Origin: Desulfobacterium sp.
GTDB lineage: Bacteria; Desulfobacterota; Desulfobacteria; Desulfobacterales; Desulfobacteraceae
DNA: 64,000 nucleotides
Assembly: GCA_016342325.1 (NCBI GenBank)
Contig: JAEINR010000002.1
Coordinates: 1 to 64,000 of the forward strand
Reading direction: 5' to 3'
The notes under the pieces are model-generated. The model made no database searches. It worked only from the letters and a program-made list of their open reading frames with translations, and was not told where the DNA came from. Position 1 is the stretch's first letter. Each line of letters opens with the position of its first letter. Both the position numbers and the translations under genes were made by a program. Positions 1 through 8,833 of the stretch are shown piece after piece.

Positions 1-829
1 TTCTAAGCCAATCAATCAAATTTTTCAGAATAGAGACATTTTTTTTAACTACAAAGATGACTGGCTCATTAAACTGGCTGATTTGTGCTCTGAGTTGAGT
101 TGCAATTTTTCTATCAAAATCCTGAGTGTTTGTAGTCAGAGGTACCGGTGAATGCCATGTTTTAGCGTCATAAAATTTTCCGACACCTGTTAATTTTTCG
201 TTAAGATTTGTTGATTTTAATTGCAGGGAACTGTCCAAACCGACAAATCCTTCATCAATACGTTCCTGTGTCTGGTCCCTTAGTGGATTTAATAATCCTG
301 CCAACACAATAATAACTTTGTAACCAGCATCAGCAGCTTTGCATATTACACCAATATAGTTTGCTGTTTTTCCTGATTGAACATGGCCTACACAAAGCCC
401 CTTCCTCTTCCATGCTCCCTTTTTTTTAGGGTTTTCAAGGTGGTCGAGGTTTTTATCGGTATCAAGATCCAGAACATTTATGACTTGACGATTGAACCCC
501 TTGTCAGGAAGAAGTCGTTTATAGCGTTCCCAATAGTAGCCGTCGATACCTTTACGTGCATCATCAAGCCACGGAGTATAACCTTCTGCTGAAATCAAGC
601 TTCCAGCTTCCATTCTGATATCAAACCTCGCCTCCAGCCGTTTGGTGATATATAGAATATCCTGATCTGAAATTATTTCGTCATAGTTTTGGTTATCCAC
701 CATCAGTCTGACAAAACTAATTATGTTCTTTCGATCTTGTTTTCCCCCATCAAGAATAATTGCAGTAGCGTCTTCAATCTTTTTTAAAAAATCAATCTTG
801 TCATTGGTTCTATTATAATAGTCCTTCAT
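1..829 (-). CDS. Z1-domain protein of a MORC/methyltransferase defence system (C-terminus off window)
   Basis: This reading frame runs from an ATG at 829 down to base 1 without a stop, so only about 276 N-terminal residues are visible. Around residues 148-157 it reads GHVQSGKTAN, the P-loop-like signature of Z1 domains, followed by a hydrophobic strand and the segment LLNPLRDQTQERIDEGF. Z1 proteins are helicase-like ATPases that occur beside MORC-type ATPases and DNA methyltransferases (the family association described by Iyer, Abhiman and Aravind, 2008). The start lies one base after the stop of the upstream ATPase gene, with AAAGGGA as ribosome site, so the two are cotranscribed. The exact biochemical role of Z1 is not established; a motor or nuclease-loading role is inference. 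Confidence 0.82.
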   Translation of the reverse strand, partial: MKDYYNRTNDKIDFLKKIEDATAIILDGGKQDRKNIISFVRLMVDNQNYDEIISDQDILYITKRLEARFDIRMEAGSLISAEGYTPWLDDARKGIDGYYWERYKRLLPDKGFNRQVINVLDLDTDKNLDHLENPKKKGAWKRKGLCVGHVQSGKTANYIGVICKAADAGYKVIIVLAGLLNPLRDQTQERIDEGFVGLDSSLQLKSTNLNEKLTGVGKFYDAKTWHSPVPLTTNTQDFDRKIATQLRAQISQFNEPVIFVVKKNVSILKNLIDWLR

Positions 830-830
830 G

Positions 831-2306
831 TTATAATCCCTTTTGCCGTAGCAGTTTTTCAACTTCTTGTGGGTAAGATGCGAAAGGATCAATAGATTTC
901 AACCGTTCTGATATCTCAATTTTAGGGATCTCGCTCCGAATCATATGATTTATAAACTTGTCCAGAATGGAGGAAAACTGTTTTTCATTGAATATCGGTT
1001 TACTGAGAGCTTCAGGTTCTTTTGCAACATCGCTGTAGAATAGTTCGGTCGGAAAGCTGCTTTCGAGCATGAAAATCAGATCTTTTAATTTCTGTCGTTC
1101 GTCTGGCTGCAGAGTTTCTTCAATTTGTACGATTAAAGGATGGCCTCGATTGATCTGATAGAATATTTTTCCTTCAGCTGCAGTCCTGGTCCAGCCGGGT
1201 GCTTTCACTGTATCAGACAGTTTCTGGCCTCTTTGACGGTACACTCTTTTGCCGGATGTTGCAATTTTATCGATTATTTGTTTCAGTTCATTTCTGATCG
1301 TTTCTGGAGGTGTCGCATTTGATTTTTTTACATCAATCTTCCAGAAATGGTCTAAAGAATTAGGAATATCAACCTGAACACGCAAAAGTTTTGTCAACTC
1401 TTCCTTTTTAATAAGCCTAAACCATGTCCCTTTGATAATAAGCCTTCGGTTTCTATATACATAAAATCCCTGGTTTTGCAGGTAACCACCTTCTCCAGAA
1501 TACTTTTCATATTCATCATGTGAGGTTTTGTTGTAATGTGGTAATACAAAAGGTTGTACTTTGACCGTCTCTCCTTCTACCAGTATGGCTTGCTCGGGTA
1601 ATTCCTGTGTGGCGTTATGTAAGGGGTTAAAAGGATTAAATGCAATAAGAGGATCATTGTTCAATGAAATATTAAGTCGTTTTTTTCCTCGACTTGGAGA
1701 TAAAAAACGATGGAATATTAATTCAAGATGTTCTCTGGCATGACCAAGAAGCGAATTTAATTTTTTTTCTAATCCGTCATAACGATCCAGTTTTCGCCAT
1801 AAAACAATGGTTCCTCGGTGTTGGATAAGAGGCAGCAGTCCGGCAATGTGTTTATCCTGTTGCATTTCTGAATTATCAAGGACTCTCAATTTCCAACCGC
1901 TGTCAGGGTCTTCTTCAATTAAGTCCAAATCCCATTCCTTGCTCGTCGACATTCCATCTTTATTGCTGATCAGGGTTAATTGACGGCATTGGGAGAATGA
2001 TGCTGTTTTTAAACCAAGCCCGAATCTGCCAAGATCGTTATTTTTTCTTTCTTCCAATGGGTTTTTGCTTCCGAGTCTCATGGCATCGGTTAGCTCAGCA
2101 GGAGTCATGCCATTCCCATCGTCTATAATCGCAAGCCATGGACTTCCATCATTCCATGCAAAATTGACATTGATTTTTTCTGCTCCGGCTGTAATAGAAT
2201 TGTCAATTACGTCAGCAATGGCCGATTCCATTGAATAACCGATATCGCGGAGAGACTGGATAAGAGCGGAAGGAGAAGGTCTAAGATTTAAGAAAATTTC
2301 ACTCAT
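831..2306 (-). CDS. MORC/MutL-like GHKL ATPase of restriction-type defence island
   Basis: A 491-residue protein with an N-terminal HATPase_c_3 fold. The GHKL motifs are clear: the N box DVIDNS (residues 32-37), the G1 box DDGNGM (62-67) and the G2 box GRFGLGLK (93-100). The rest is a MORC-like region with a lysine/arginine-rich middle (KRVYRQRGQK) and no recognisable nuclease motif. Proteins of this type are paired with Z1, Vsr and cytosine methyltransferase genes in restriction-like operons, where the ATPase is thought to clamp or loop DNA. Here it is followed after one base by the Z1 gene and lies about 1 kb from the divergent methyltransferase-Vsr gene. High A+T and separation from core genes suggest horizontal acquisition. 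Confidence 0.85.
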   Translation of the reverse strand: MSEIFLNLRPSPSALIQSLRDIGYSMESAIADVIDNSITAGAEKINVNFAWNDGSPWLAIIDDGNGMTPAELTDAMRLGSKNPLEERKNNDLGRFGLGLKTASFSQCRQLTLISNKDGMSTSKEWDLDLIEEDPDSGWKLRVLDNSEMQQDKHIAGLLPLIQHRGTIVLWRKLDRYDGLEKKLNSLLGHAREHLELIFHRFLSPSRGKKRLNISLNNDPLIAFNPFNPLHNATQELPEQAILVEGETVKVQPFVLPHYNKTSHDEYEKYSGEGGYLQNQGFYVYRNRRLIIKGTWFRLIKKEELTKLLRVQVDIPNSLDHFWKIDVKKSNATPPETIRNELKQIIDKIATSGKRVYRQRGQKLSDTVKAPGWTRTAAEGKIFYQINRGHPLIVQIEETLQPDERQKLKDLIFMLESSFPTELFYSDVAKEPEALSKPIFNEKQFSSILDKFINHMIRSEIPKIEISERLKSIDPFASYPQEVEKLLRQKGL

Positions 2307-3341
2307 TTATTTACTTGTGGCTTTGGCTGTTGTTCTATTCACCCGCCGTACCCTTTTTATGGACGTTTAAGATACGTTTGAAAAGAGTAATGGATTAAAT
2401 CGATTACCCACCAATGATTGTTGTCACCTCATTCATATTCCTTCAACTCTAACTCGCATATCATCCACTTTTGAATGGGTTGATAGTTAATCAATTGTAA
2501 ATTATAAACACCTATGAGCCTATACCAATAATAATAACCTCTGTAAAGGGGAGGGGGGACAAACTGGTATCTTTCCACTGAATAGATATTCTGGTCACAA
2601 AAATAATCGGTTGCTTACCTATTATTTGAAAAAAATCTATGGTGTTTCGTGAAAACTATTTTCTGGAAAATGGAATCTGCTTTACCACTCCGTATATGGT
2701 TTACAGGCTATCTTCAAATTTAGAAATCTTGATTTTAACAATTGGTTATTATATAAAAAGGTCGAACTTTTTTGTAAGGTTAGATTAGGAGCGGGTGAAT
2801 TTTACCAAAGAATTATATTGGTTTTTCGATGTTTTCGCGTTTTATAAATTAATAATTCAACCCGTTAATATGGAAAACAAGTATGATACAGTAGCGTATG
2901 CAACCGGAGTGACGATTGAATCTCTGTAGACTCACGGGGTTACCTTGGACACAACGGTGCCTATTTTATAGATAAACAGTATGGCAACTGGGGTAAAAAA
3001 TGAATGTCTTGATATCAGGTCGTATGGAGTTGCTTCTTAGATTGCAATTATAGAGTCCGTGGCATTATTATTCTATGAATAATGTTTAATTCAGTTCATG
3101 GTGCAGGAAGCAGGGCCTATCACCTTTGGGCAATGACGCTTTAAGACAGAGCAGTCGGAAAATGGAAATAGACGGATTCGGCAAAGACCGAATATCTTGC
3201 CAAAGGTGTACAGTCATGAAATTATAAAAAGCAGTGAAGACAGAATTTTATTCCTGTGAAGTATCGAACAGGAATAAGCATCTGCTGATGCAGGAAAAAG
3301 TTGCAAATGATTTATTTATGGAATTAGGATAAGAAAATATA
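2307..3341. other. 1 kb intergenic region with hairpins, no gene recognised
   Basis: This AT-rich stretch separates the two divergent halves of the defence island. I find no coding frame of credible length. Its right half carries several inverted repeats: 3063-3084 (CATTATT/AATAATG), an outer stem pairing 3121-3133 with 3197-3208 (CACCTTTGG(G)CAA/TTGCCAAAGGTG) that encloses ATTCGG/CCGAAT at 3176-3193, and a perfect 10-bp stem at 3248-3257/3268-3277. It probably holds the divergent promoters and either a structured leader or a small RNA. No ribosome site or known RNA family could be recognised. Confidence 0.5.
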
Positions 3342-5330
3342 GTGAAGATTCAGGTTGTTGATCTCTTTGCAGGCCCAGGGGGATTGGGAGAGGGTTTTGC
3401 ATCTCTATCAGACGAAGACGGTGAAAGTGTATTTGACATTGTTTTGTCCGTTGAAAGCAATCCTATTGCTCATAAAACCCTGGAATTGAGGAGTTTTTTC
3501 AGAAAATTTAAAAAATGTGAAGTTCCGGAAGAATATTATCAATATCTTCGAAAAAAAATCAGTCGTGATGAACTTTTTGAAAAATACCCTAAAGAGGCGG
3601 CAGCGGCACAGGTAGAAGCATGGTGCGAAACTCTTGGTAGTGGTGAAGAACTCAACACTAAAATGGATAAACGCGTAAGAAAGCTGACGGAAAGTTGTCA
3701 CGATAAATGGGTTCTTATTGGTGGACCTCCATGTCAGGCTTACTCGATAGTGGGGAGGTCTCGCCGAAAAAAAATAAAAGACTATATTCCAGAAGAAGAT
3801 GAAAGAAACTATCTTTACCGAGAATACTTACGGATTATAGCCGAACATCAACCTGCAGTTTTTATAATGGAAAACGTTAAAGGCATGCTCAGTTCCAGGC
3901 TCAATGGCGGTTCCATGTTTAAAAAAATACTTGAGGATCTAAAATGCCCTTCCGGGGCATTTGATAAAAAAGAAAAGGATTCTGGATGTAAGGGGGGAGG
4001 GGGAGAGTATGAGCTTTATTCCTTGGCAATTCCCTTTTCGGATATAGCCCAGAATGATGGTAAATATGCTCCGGCTGATTTTATTATTGAGTCTGAAAAG
4101 TACGGTGTGCCGCAGGCAAGACACCGAGTGATCCTACTTGGGGTGAAGAAGGGACTGACCCAACGTCACCCTGAAGTCATTAAAGAAGAAAGACCCGTTT
4201 GGACAGATCATGTCCTATCTGGTCTACCTCCCTTGCGGAGTGGGCTTTCTCGGGAAAAGGACAGTCTTGATCGCTGGAAAACTGTAATATTAGACAGCCT
4301 TGATCGTCACTGGCTCAATCATGGTCTCAGGCCAAAGGGAATTCCGGATTTAGAGGAAAATATCATGGCCGCTTTGGTTGATCTGGCAACCATAGATCTG
4401 AGTCGGGGAAATGAATTTGTTGAAGGGAAACTCAGTGTCAAAGATGAGCTTGCTTGGTGGTACCTGGATGACCGACTCGGTGGTGCTTGTAATCATGCAA
4501 CTCGAGGACATATGAACAGTGATCTCCACCGTTATATGTTTGCCGCCTGCTTTGCAGCTAAATTCAGGCGGTCGCCAAAGATACAGGAATTCCCTACTCG
4601 ACTGTTACCTAAACATAAAAGTGCAAAGAGTGGAGATTTTGATGACCGGTTCAGGGTACAGGCAGCTGGCAGTCCCTCAGCGACAATTACCAGTCATATT
4701 TCGAAGGATGGTCATTATTATATCCATTATGACCCTGTTCAGTGTCGTAGCTTGACGGTGCGTGAGGCAGCCCGGCTCCAGACCTTTCCTGATAATTATT
4801 TTTTTGAAGGAAGCAGGACCCAGCAGTATCTTCAGGTGGGTAATGCCGTACCACCTTTGTTGGCCAGAAAGATAGCCGTCATTGTTAAGAAGACCTTTGG
4901 TCTGATAAAGAACCGAAGTCACACGGATAAATTGTCCAAGGAAAAACGATCTTGGAATATGGCCCAGATAAAAAGTCGTGATACAAAGCCAGAGATGATC
5001 GTTCGCGGACTTCTGTTCAGAATGGGGCATGGTTTTCGGGTTCATCGACAAGATTTACCAGGTAGTCCAGACATTGTTCTATCTCGATTAAAAATGGTAA
5101 TTTTTGTTCATGGTTGTTACTGGCATCGACATGAGGGATGTCGGTATGCTTATAATCCAAAAAGTAGAGTCGATTTCTGGCAGACTAAATTCAGACGAAA
5201 TGTGGAGAGGGACAAAAAGGTTCAGCAGGCTTTAAAGGAGCTTGGCTGGCAGGTGGAGGTTATTTGGGAGTGTGAGACCAAGGACTGTGAACAGCTGGAA
5301 AAAAAGCTGATGAAAATTTTCGAAGGCTGA
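3342..5330 (+). CDS. C5-cytosine DNA methyltransferase fused to Vsr endonuclease
   Basis: A 662-residue fusion. Residues 1 to about 520 carry the C5-methyltransferase motifs in order: motif I DLFAGPGG (7-14), motif IV GGPPCQ with nucleophile C131, motif VI ENV (177-179), motif VIII QARHRV, motif IX REAARLQTFP and motif X GNAVPP. From about residue 528 it continues in frame as a complete very-short-patch-repair endonuclease, with the family marks KSRDTKPEM, the LPGSPDIV metal-site Asp segment, FVHGCYWHRH and the VIWECE end. In Dcm systems Vsr nicks T:G mismatches left by 5-methylcytosine deamination; here both activities share one chain. The GTG start at 3342 is preceded by AGGA. It is the modification arm of the island; the partner ATPase and Z1 genes are divergent. 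Confidence 0.92.
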   Translation: MKIQVVDLFAGPGGLGEGFASLSDEDGESVFDIVLSVESNPIAHKTLELRSFFRKFKKCEVPEEYYQYLRKKISRDELFEKYPKEAAAAQVEAWCETLGSGEELNTKMDKRVRKLTESCHDKWVLIGGPPCQAYSIVGRSRRKKIKDYIPEEDERNYLYREYLRIIAEHQPAVFIMENVKGMLSSRLNGGSMFKKILEDLKCPSGAFDKKEKDSGCKGGGGEYELYSLAIPFSDIAQNDGKYAPADFIIESEKYGVPQARHRVILLGVKKGLTQRHPEVIKEERPVWTDHVLSGLPPLRSGLSREKDSLDRWKTVILDSLDRHWLNHGLRPKGIPDLEENIMAALVDLATIDLSRGNEFVEGKLSVKDELAWWYLDDRLGGACNHATRGHMNSDLHRYMFAACFAAKFRRSPKIQEFPTRLLPKHKSAKSGDFDDRFRVQAAGSPSATITSHISKDGHYYIHYDPVQCRSLTVREAARLQTFPDNYFFEGSRTQQYLQVGNAVPPLLARKIAVIVKKTFGLIKNRSHTDKLSKEKRSWNMAQIKSRDTKPEMIVRGLLFRMGHGFRVHRQDLPGSPDIVLSRLKMVIFVHGCYWHRHEGCRYAYNPKSRVDFWQTKFRRNVERDKKVQQALKELGWQVEVIWECETKDCEQLEKKLMKIFEG

Positions 5331-6102
5331 TTCTTTTTACATTTGTACGGAGTCTGTTGCTGATAAATTTCAAAGCCATTATAGGTGCTGCTTATGCCTT
5401 TTGAATATGACCCAACAAATTCCATCAATTTCAGGAACGGTAGGGGATCTCACATTTTTTGTCATACAATTTCAAGAAAAAACAGCTATCCTCTTTTGAA
5501 TCGTGTAGGTTGTGAATCTATGTCTTTTTTGATCTCGAATTCTGTTACCAATTATGTAAATGATCTAAAAATATAAAGAAATTGGCTTTGATAAAAATAT
5601 AATATGTACATTATCTTTTACGTTATTAATGGTTCTAACATATTTATAATTGTTTTTTATATTCATCTTGCCATATATAAAAGGGTTCTTGGTAATATTG
5701 TCCACTCACTCACTCGACCAGGTTAGAGTAAAAGGTGTTTGTAACCGTTCTGAAATCTACCTTAGGGTAAAATGTAAAATTTAACACTAAGAGCCCCGTA
5801 TTTTAGGGGCTCTTTTTTGTCGCTCAGGCTGTTTGTTTGCTAACGCTGTGTCCCGTTTCTTAAAAAAGGCATTTATGGGCCTATTCCCTGGAAGCTTTCT
5901 GGCCATTTTCACCGTTTCGCCCTCCCCTCTTAATAAATCGTAATCTGAACCGCCTAATGAGGTTGCACAAATTTATAGATATTTAATGGGATTCGTTTGT
6001 CATTCTTGTAACAGATACTGTAAAATGGCAATTGGATACACTAAATACTGGTTCCGGCAATGTTATAATGGAAGAGTCCGTTCCACAAAGGGAAAATAAA
6101 TT
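5331..6102. other. Intergenic region between defence island and Fic gene
   Basis: No gene is supported here. The left part (5331-5780) is very A+T rich, like the island. A factor-independent terminator lies at 5791-5818 and an extended -10 element (TGTTATAAT, 6061-6069) precedes the Fic gene. Base composition changes across this stretch, so it is a candidate right boundary of the island, but no direct repeat or tRNA end marking an attachment site could be found. Confidence 0.45.
5791..5818 (+). terminator. Intrinsic terminator (GAGCCCC stem)
   Basis: GAGCCCC (5791-5797) and GGGGCTC (5806-5812) form a 7-bp stem around an 8-nt loop, followed by six T on the plus strand. It is 460 bases past the methyltransferase-Vsr stop, so it may close that transcript or an unrecognised short RNA. 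Confidence 0.8.
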
Positions 6103-6846
6103 ATGATCGATTTTAGAAAACTTGACCAACTCAAGCAGAAACTGGACTCTTTTCGTCCACTTCCGCGTGAAATTGTGGAAAACCTGCATGAAGATCTTGT
6201 GTTACGCTGGACCTATAATTCCAATGCCATTGAAGGCAATACGCTTACATTGAAAGAAACCAAGGTGGCATTGGAAGGCATCACTGTCGGTGGGAAAACC
6301 ATAAGGGAACATTTTGAAGCCATCAATCACAGGGATGCGATTTTCTTTGTTGAAGAATTGGTCAAAAAGAGAGATGGCTTGTCTGAGTGGGATATAAAAT
6401 CCATCCATCAGCTTATTTTGAAACAGATTGATGACAAGAATGCCGGTGTTTACCGGAATGTAAATGTCACCATTTCCGGTGCGGATCATGTCCCGCCGGA
6501 TACCTTTCAGGTTAAGGACGAGATGGGTAAATTTATAGAATGGTACAAGAATGATGGTCAAAAACTGCATCCGGTTGAGCGCGCTGGGCGTGTGCATGCA
6601 GATTGTGTCAAGATTCATCCCTTTGTTGATGGAAACGGGCGCACTTCCCGTCTTTTGATGAACCTTGAATTGATGAAAGACGGTTTTCCCCCTGTTGTTC
6701 TGCCTGTTGAAAAACGGCTGGAATATTACGAGGCTTTGGATAAGGCTCACACCGTGGGTGACTACACGCCATTTCTGATTTTGGTTGCAGCTACAGTTGA
6801 AAGAAGTTTTAATCCATATTGGCATGCCTTGGGCGTGAACGGATAA
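6103..6846 (+). CDS. Fic family protein (AMPylator-type) with N-terminal inhibitory motif
   Basis: A 247-residue Fic-fold protein. The catalytic loop HPFVDGNGR lies at residues 172-180, a full match to HPFx(D/E)GNGR, so nucleotidyl transfer should be possible. The inhibitory-helix motif (S/T)xxxE(G/N) appears at residues 40-45 (SNAIEG), N-terminal to the Fic core, which defines class II Fic proteins that keep themselves inactive through the glutamate. There is no C-terminal winged helix, so it is shorter than the usual 350-380 residue class II members. A TATAAT box at 6064-6069 suggests its own promoter. The target protein cannot be predicted. It stands alone between the defence island and a nuclease gene. 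Confidence 0.9.
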   Translation: MIDFRKLDQLKQKLDSFRPLPREIVENLHEDLVLRWTYNSNAIEGNTLTLKETKVALEGITVGGKTIREHFEAINHRDAIFFVEELVKKRDGLSEWDIKSIHQLILKQIDDKNAGVYRNVNVTISGADHVPPDTFQVKDEMGKFIEWYKNDGQKLHPVERAGRVHADCVKIHPFVDGNGRTSRLLMNLELMKDGFPPVVLPVEKRLEYYEALDKAHTVGDYTPFLILVAATVERSFNPYWHALGVNG

Positions 6847-6851
6847 AGGCT

Positions 6852-7487
6852 TTATTTTCGGGGATGTTGCTTGCGCCAGGCCCTCGGGCTCTGGTAGCGG
6901 TACCCCAGGGACCAGATTCCCTTGTAGCTGCGTTTGGCTGCGGCCTCGGCCTGGCGGTAGCGGTCAAGGTCAATGCCCTTGGCAATCTGTCCCTGGTACA
7001 CCTCGGCAAGGCCCGCTTTTAAGAGCTCAAGGTTCACGTTGCCGTCCTGGGTGAACACTTCGGCCAGTTGGCGGTTGTAGGCGCCGGTGCCATAGCTTTT
7101 GAGGATGACCTTTTTCCCGGATACCAGTTTTTTGAGCAGCCGGGTGGATTCCTGGCTGAAGGGCTGGCCCGGGGTCTTTCCGTGTCCGGTTTCAGGGGCG
7201 TCAATGCCAACCAGCCTTACCATGAGGGTGAGGTTTGATCCTCTGACCTTGATGGAGTCGCCGTCATACACGGTGAGGACTTTGTATAATTGGCCGGTGG
7301 GTATTACGGGTTTGGGCTTGGGAGGGGAGCGTGTTTCTTTGACGATCCTCGGAGGGGTCTTGGATGGGGGGGATTCTACATTACTGAAATGTTTTATGCC
7401 GGTCCCATCGGTCCAGATGTATATTTCTGTCCGGCCCGTGGCCGTTGCCAAGGATATCATGAGAAGGAGCAAGACGATTCGGGTCAT
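6852..7487 (-). CDS. Secreted SNase-like nuclease with DUF4124 domain
   Basis: A 211-residue exported protein. After a hydrophobic signal peptide (MTRIVLLLLMISLATATG) comes a short DUF4124-type segment (EIYIWTDGTGIKHFSN), a proline-rich linker and a staphylococcal-nuclease (thermonuclease) domain. The SNase active-site pattern is complete: VYDGDSI, RLVGIDAPE and the later arginine in YNRQLAEV. It should cleave DNA or RNA outside the cytoplasm with calcium. An upstream in-frame ATG would add 21 residues, but the ATG at 7487 has a strong ribosome site (GGGAGGT, 8 bases away) and puts the signal peptide at the N-terminus. It is convergent with the Fic gene, five bases from its stop. Confidence 0.88.
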   Translation of the reverse strand: MTRIVLLLLMISLATATGRTEIYIWTDGTGIKHFSNVESPPSKTPPRIVKETRSPPKPKPVIPTGQLYKVLTVYDGDSIKVRGSNLTLMVRLVGIDAPETGHGKTPGQPFSQESTRLLKKLVSGKKVILKSYGTGAYNRQLAEVFTQDGNVNLELLKAGLAEVYQGQIAKGIDLDRYRQAEAAAKRSYKGIWSLGYRYQSPRAWRKQHPRK

Positions 7488-7580
7488 GGTAAGGGACCTC
7501 CCTGGGGTGCAGGCGTTTTTAAAGCGGAGCCTGAAGGGGCGATCCTTCATTTATGGACGGTTTGCAGGGGGCAAGTCAAT

Positions 7581-7613
7581 AAAAAAAAGGCTGCCCCGGT
7601 TGGGGGCAGCCTT
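7581..7613 (-). terminator. Intrinsic terminator after the fadN-fadA operon
   Basis: On the minus strand an 11-bp G+C-rich stem (AAGGCTGCCCC/GGGGCAGCCTT) is followed by a run of T. It lies just past the thiolase stop codon and before the nuclease start. Confidence 0.88.
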
Positions 7614-7640
7614 GATTATGTCACTTTAACCTAGGGCTAT

Positions 7641-8819
7641 CTATAGTCTTTCAAAGATTCCCGCAGCACCCATGCCGCCGCCGATGCACATGGAGACAAT
7701 GCCGTAGCGACCCTTGACTTCCTTGAGGTTGGCCAGGCATGTGGCGGTGAGTTTTGCACCGGTGCATCCCAGGGGATGGCCCAGGGCGATGGCGCCGCCG
7801 TGGATGTTGATTCTGTCCATGTATTTCTCGATACCGAGCTCCCGGATGCTGTAGATGGCCTGGGAGGCAAAGGCCTCATTGATCTCGTAGATATCGATGT
7901 CGTCTACGGTCAGGCCGGCTTGTTCCAGTACCTTTGGGATGGCGTATCGGGGGCCGACACCCATCTCGTCTGAGCGGCATCCCACGGTTGCGTAGGAAAC
8001 CAGGCGTCCAATGGGTTTAAGACCCAACTCGTCGCATTTCTCTTTGGAGGCGATGATGGTGGCGGCAGCGCCGTCCGTGGTCTGGGAGGAGTTGCCGGCA
8101 GTGACGCTGCCGTTGGCGGCAAATACCGTGCGGAGCTTACCAAGGCCCTCGGGTGTGGATTGACGGATACCGTCGTCGGCATCCACCATGAACTGCTCCT
8201 TTTTATAGGTGCCGTCCGCCTGCTCCACATACTTGTAGGCCGGGGTGGGAACGATCTCGGTAAAGAGGCCGTTGTCCCTTGCATTCGCAGCCTTGTCCTG
8301 GGAATCAGCGGCAAACTTGTCCTGATCTTCCCGGGAGACGTTGTATCGGTTGGCCACGTTCTCCGCAGTCATACCCATGTTGATGTACATGTCGGGGTTG
8401 GTCTTGGAATATTCGGGATGGGGGCGGGGTGCGTTTCCACCCATGGGAACAAAGCTCATGGACTCAACACCGGCACCGATAACAACTTCGGACCACCCCA
8501 TGGAAACCCTGGCCGTTGCCAGGGCGATGGCCTCAAGGCCGGAGGAGCAAAACCGGTTGACCGTGGCGCCTGAAACACTGTCGGGAAATCCCGCCATTTT
8601 TGCGCCGATCCGTCCGATGTTGAGGCCCTGCTCTCCCTCGGGAAAGGAGCATCCACACATGACATCCTCGACCTGGTCAGCTGTGAGGCCTTCCGTACGA
8701 TCCACGGCCGCTTTCAGGATGAATGAAATGAGCTCTTCCGGACGGGTCTCTTTGAAGTGACCCCTCTTCTGCTTGCAGCCTGGGGTTCTGATTGACTGTA
8801 CTATATATGCGTCTCTCAT
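7641..8819 (-). CDS. fadA: Acetyl-CoA acyltransferase (3-ketoacyl-CoA thiolase)
   Basis: A 392-residue thiolase of normal family length. The acyl-accepting cysteine is C91 in NRFCSSG, the catalytic histidine H348 in GGAIALGHPLGCTGA and the second cysteine C378 in SMCIGGGMG. It cleaves 3-ketoacyl-CoA to acetyl-CoA and a shortened acyl-CoA, or condenses two acyl-CoAs in the reverse direction. It is the second gene of a two-gene operon, 14 bases after the 3-hydroxyacyl-CoA dehydrogenase/enoyl-CoA hydratase gene, with an AGGAGG ribosome site, and a terminator follows. The pairing supports beta-oxidation of fatty acids; a butyrate-type chain length or biosynthetic role cannot be excluded from sequence. 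Confidence 0.92.
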   Translation of the reverse strand: MRDAYIVQSIRTPGCKQKRGHFKETRPEELISFILKAAVDRTEGLTADQVEDVMCGCSFPEGEQGLNIGRIGAKMAGFPDSVSGATVNRFCSSGLEAIALATARVSMGWSEVVIGAGVESMSFVPMGGNAPRPHPEYSKTNPDMYINMGMTAENVANRYNVSREDQDKFAADSQDKAANARDNGLFTEIVPTPAYKYVEQADGTYKKEQFMVDADDGIRQSTPEGLGKLRTVFAANGSVTAGNSSQTTDGAAATIIASKEKCDELGLKPIGRLVSYATVGCRSDEMGVGPRYAIPKVLEQAGLTVDDIDIYEINEAFASQAIYSIRELGIEKYMDRINIHGGAIALGHPLGCTGAKLTATCLANLKEVKGRYGIVSMCIGGGMGAAGIFERL

Positions 8820-8833
8820 TTGAAATCCTCCTT

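Noticed and set aside
377-592. A 71-codon plus-strand frame opposite the Z1 gene
   Set aside because: The minus strand encodes the Z1 P-loop at this place; the plus frame has no ribosome site or recognisable domain.
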